Source: Loxodes magnus (taxonomy: Eukaryota; Ciliophora; Karyorelictea; Loxodida; Loxodidae). From it: a DNA stretch of 64,000 bases. Both the position numbers and the translations under genes were made by a program. The DNA lies in the NCBI GenBank assembly GCA_946699065.1, contig CAMPDV010000005.1, positions 1,798,001-1,862,000 on the forward strand, read 5' to 3'. Below, piece after piece: positions 62,826 to 64,000 of the stretch. The notes beneath the pieces were generated by a model. The model worked only from the letters and a program-made list of their open reading frames with translations, was not told the origin of the DNA and searched no databases. Numbering within the stretch: position 1 is the stretch's first letter; every line of letters begins with the position of its first letter.

Positions 62826-63611
62826 ATGTCGGAAACTAATAATTCGGTAAATAAAAAGAAAAACTTGACTATTGAAATTGGAGAAGACCCTTTACCGAAA
62901 TAGACGTAATAAGAAAACACTAATTTGTCTGATTAGCAAGAGATGTCTGAAATTTAATAAGTTAACCCAAAAGTACGAAAACTATCTGTTGATAAGAAGC
63001 AAGAAAAGAGTCCGGAGGAACTTCTTGATGAATGCGAAGACGAGTTAGACGTGCTTAAAATGGTGATAAAGCATATGGACTAAAATGTTAAAGTAAATAA
63101 TTAGTAAGAATAAGATCTGAGTATGGCTTAATATGTCTCTATTGTCCAAAGATCTATTTAAAGTTTGAGAATACTTACTAGTAAAAGTGAGACTATGGAT
63201 TAAGTGTAGAAAGAAAGACTTGACAAATTTTGCATTGAGTTCGATTAGAGTTTCAGAGAGTATTAAAAGCATTGAAATTAAAATTATTGGGATGCATTTT
63301 GGAGGTTTATGTCTGAGTAAACTCCTAAGCATAAGGATAGCTTTGATTTTAAGGGTGAAGTGAATTAAATATATAATTACGGTAACTAGAACAATATACT
63401 TACAAATATTGTACTCACATATTAAAAATAAGAATCAAAAGCTTTGGACAACTAGGAAAAATAATAAAAAGGTAAAGCATTATTAGATGGCTAAGAAGAA
63501 GAAAAAGAAAACAGAGGATAAGACTTCTAGTTAGAAAGTAGTATGCCTGTATCAAACAATAGCAAATGTTTATCTTCTTAGAACAGCACTTGTAAATGCA
63601 CCTTATTTTGA
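62826..63611 (+). CDS. Small acidic helical protein with CaaX-like C-terminus
   Basis: 261 residues in one exon, ATG 62826 to TGA 63609-63611. The N-terminal ~65 residues are polar and disordered, then E-E-L-L-D-E-C-E-D-E-L-D-V-L-K-M-V-I begins a helical region (~70-165; S-L-R-I-L-T-S-K-S-E-T-M; F-R-E-Y-Q-K-H-W-N-Q-N-Y-W-D-A-F-W-R-F), followed by a Q/E-rich tail. The protein ends C-K-C-T-L-F: the last four residues C-T-L-F fit a prenylation CaaX box (terminal Phe favours geranylgeranylation), and the Cys two residues earlier could be palmitoylated. A membrane-attached regulator or trafficking protein is possible, but no family was recognised. The terminal motif supports the chosen stop. One Trp is TGA. 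Confidence 0.75.
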
Positions 63612-64000
63612 GTGGATATTGATATTAAATTATTTGATTTTTAATTTTGAGAAATAATGATTATAGGTAATTTTCCTATCCCTACTATTTGATGAATTGT
63701 AATCTCAAAGAAAGTAAGTACATAAATAGCTTAGAGACATATCTTTGTAGATTGCAAGGGATTTAAATATACTGCAGCTTAAATATAATAAAAGACAATA
63801 TAATTTTAAATAATCTACACTTCATCAATTAAATTAAGAGAATTGCTAAACTTAGATATTTTCTTCTTTTTCATCTTCAGTTTATTTTTATTAATATCAT
63901 TTTACTTTACACTTGAAACAGATAGTCTAGATATTTTGTCCCTTTCTACTTTTAAGAATAGATAAATATTTAAAATTTAGTTGCATAGTCTAAATTACCA
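63612..64000. other. 3' flank and window edge, nothing recognised
   Basis: 389 AT-rich bases downstream of the CaaX-like gene. No reading frame or element could be supported before the window ends. Confidence 0.5.

Noticed and set aside
1..64000. Bacterial contamination, phage, CRISPR array, tRNA or rRNA genes
   Set aside because: All recognisable genes are eukaryotic with ciliate codon use; no repeat-spacer pattern, tRNA T-loop sequence in a suitable context or rRNA core was seen.

Overview
The window looks like nuclear DNA of a ciliate that has reassigned all three standard stop codons. TAA and TAG are read as glutamine throughout. TGA is read as tryptophan inside genes, including at invariant family positions (the kinase D-I-W-S motif, isocitrate dehydrogenase M-W-K-S-P, kelch repeats), and is also the only terminator found. 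That fits the karyorelict code (NCBI table 27, e.g. Loxodes) better than Condylostoma (table 28), because no gene here ends on TAA or TAG. Genes are AT-rich, often lack introns, and when split carry very small introns, mostly 16-19 nt and of the form GTA...TAG. Because every frame is open, ordinary ORF finding fails; most genes below were read by hand with TAA/TAG=Q and TGA=W/stop, and checked by frame closure, family motifs and a TGA at a sensible C-terminus.

Layout. 1-161: 3' end of a membrane protein (+). 1.9-2.7 kb: a small MGCSSS lipid-anchored-type protein (+) and the 25-residue ribosomal protein eL41 (+). 3.5-6.1 kb: membrane-bound cyclic nucleotide phosphodiesterase (-). 8.6-12.2 kb: OSCA/CSC1/TMEM63-type channel with a long Q-rich tail (-). 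17.6-19.6 kb: N-myristoylated-type calcium-dependent protein kinase (-). 21.8-22.9 kb: unknown membrane, Cys-rich protein (+). 23.2-25.2 kb: kelch protein and a small unknown (-). 25.3-28.2 kb: an unresolved small gene and a coiled-coil protein (+). 28.3-29.9 kb: Q-rich coiled-coil protein (-). 30.3-31.5 kb: NADP isocitrate dehydrogenase (-). 33.9-45.9 kb: a 3,993-residue axonemal dynein heavy chain (+). 46.2-46.6 kb: PIG-P of GPI-anchor synthesis (+). 48.0-49.6 kb: CUE/DUF1771/Smr protein (-). 50.2-50.7 kb: small unknown (-). 51.9-53.9 kb: RING/B-box protein (+). 55.1-60.2 kb: 1,700-residue multi-TM PAS protein (-). 62.8-63.6 kb: small protein with a CaaX-like C-terminus (+).

There are no operons; the genes are independent eukaryotic loci in both orientations. 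Functionally the set is typical of a motile ciliate: calcium and cyclic-nucleotide signalling (CDPK, PDE, OSCA-type channel, PAS protein), ciliary motility (dynein), plus housekeeping (eL41, IDH, PIG-P). Long AT-rich gaps (notably 12.2-17.6 kb) hold no gene I can support, although some contain coding-like islands. No tRNA, rRNA, CRISPR array, telomere repeat or recognisable transposon was seen.
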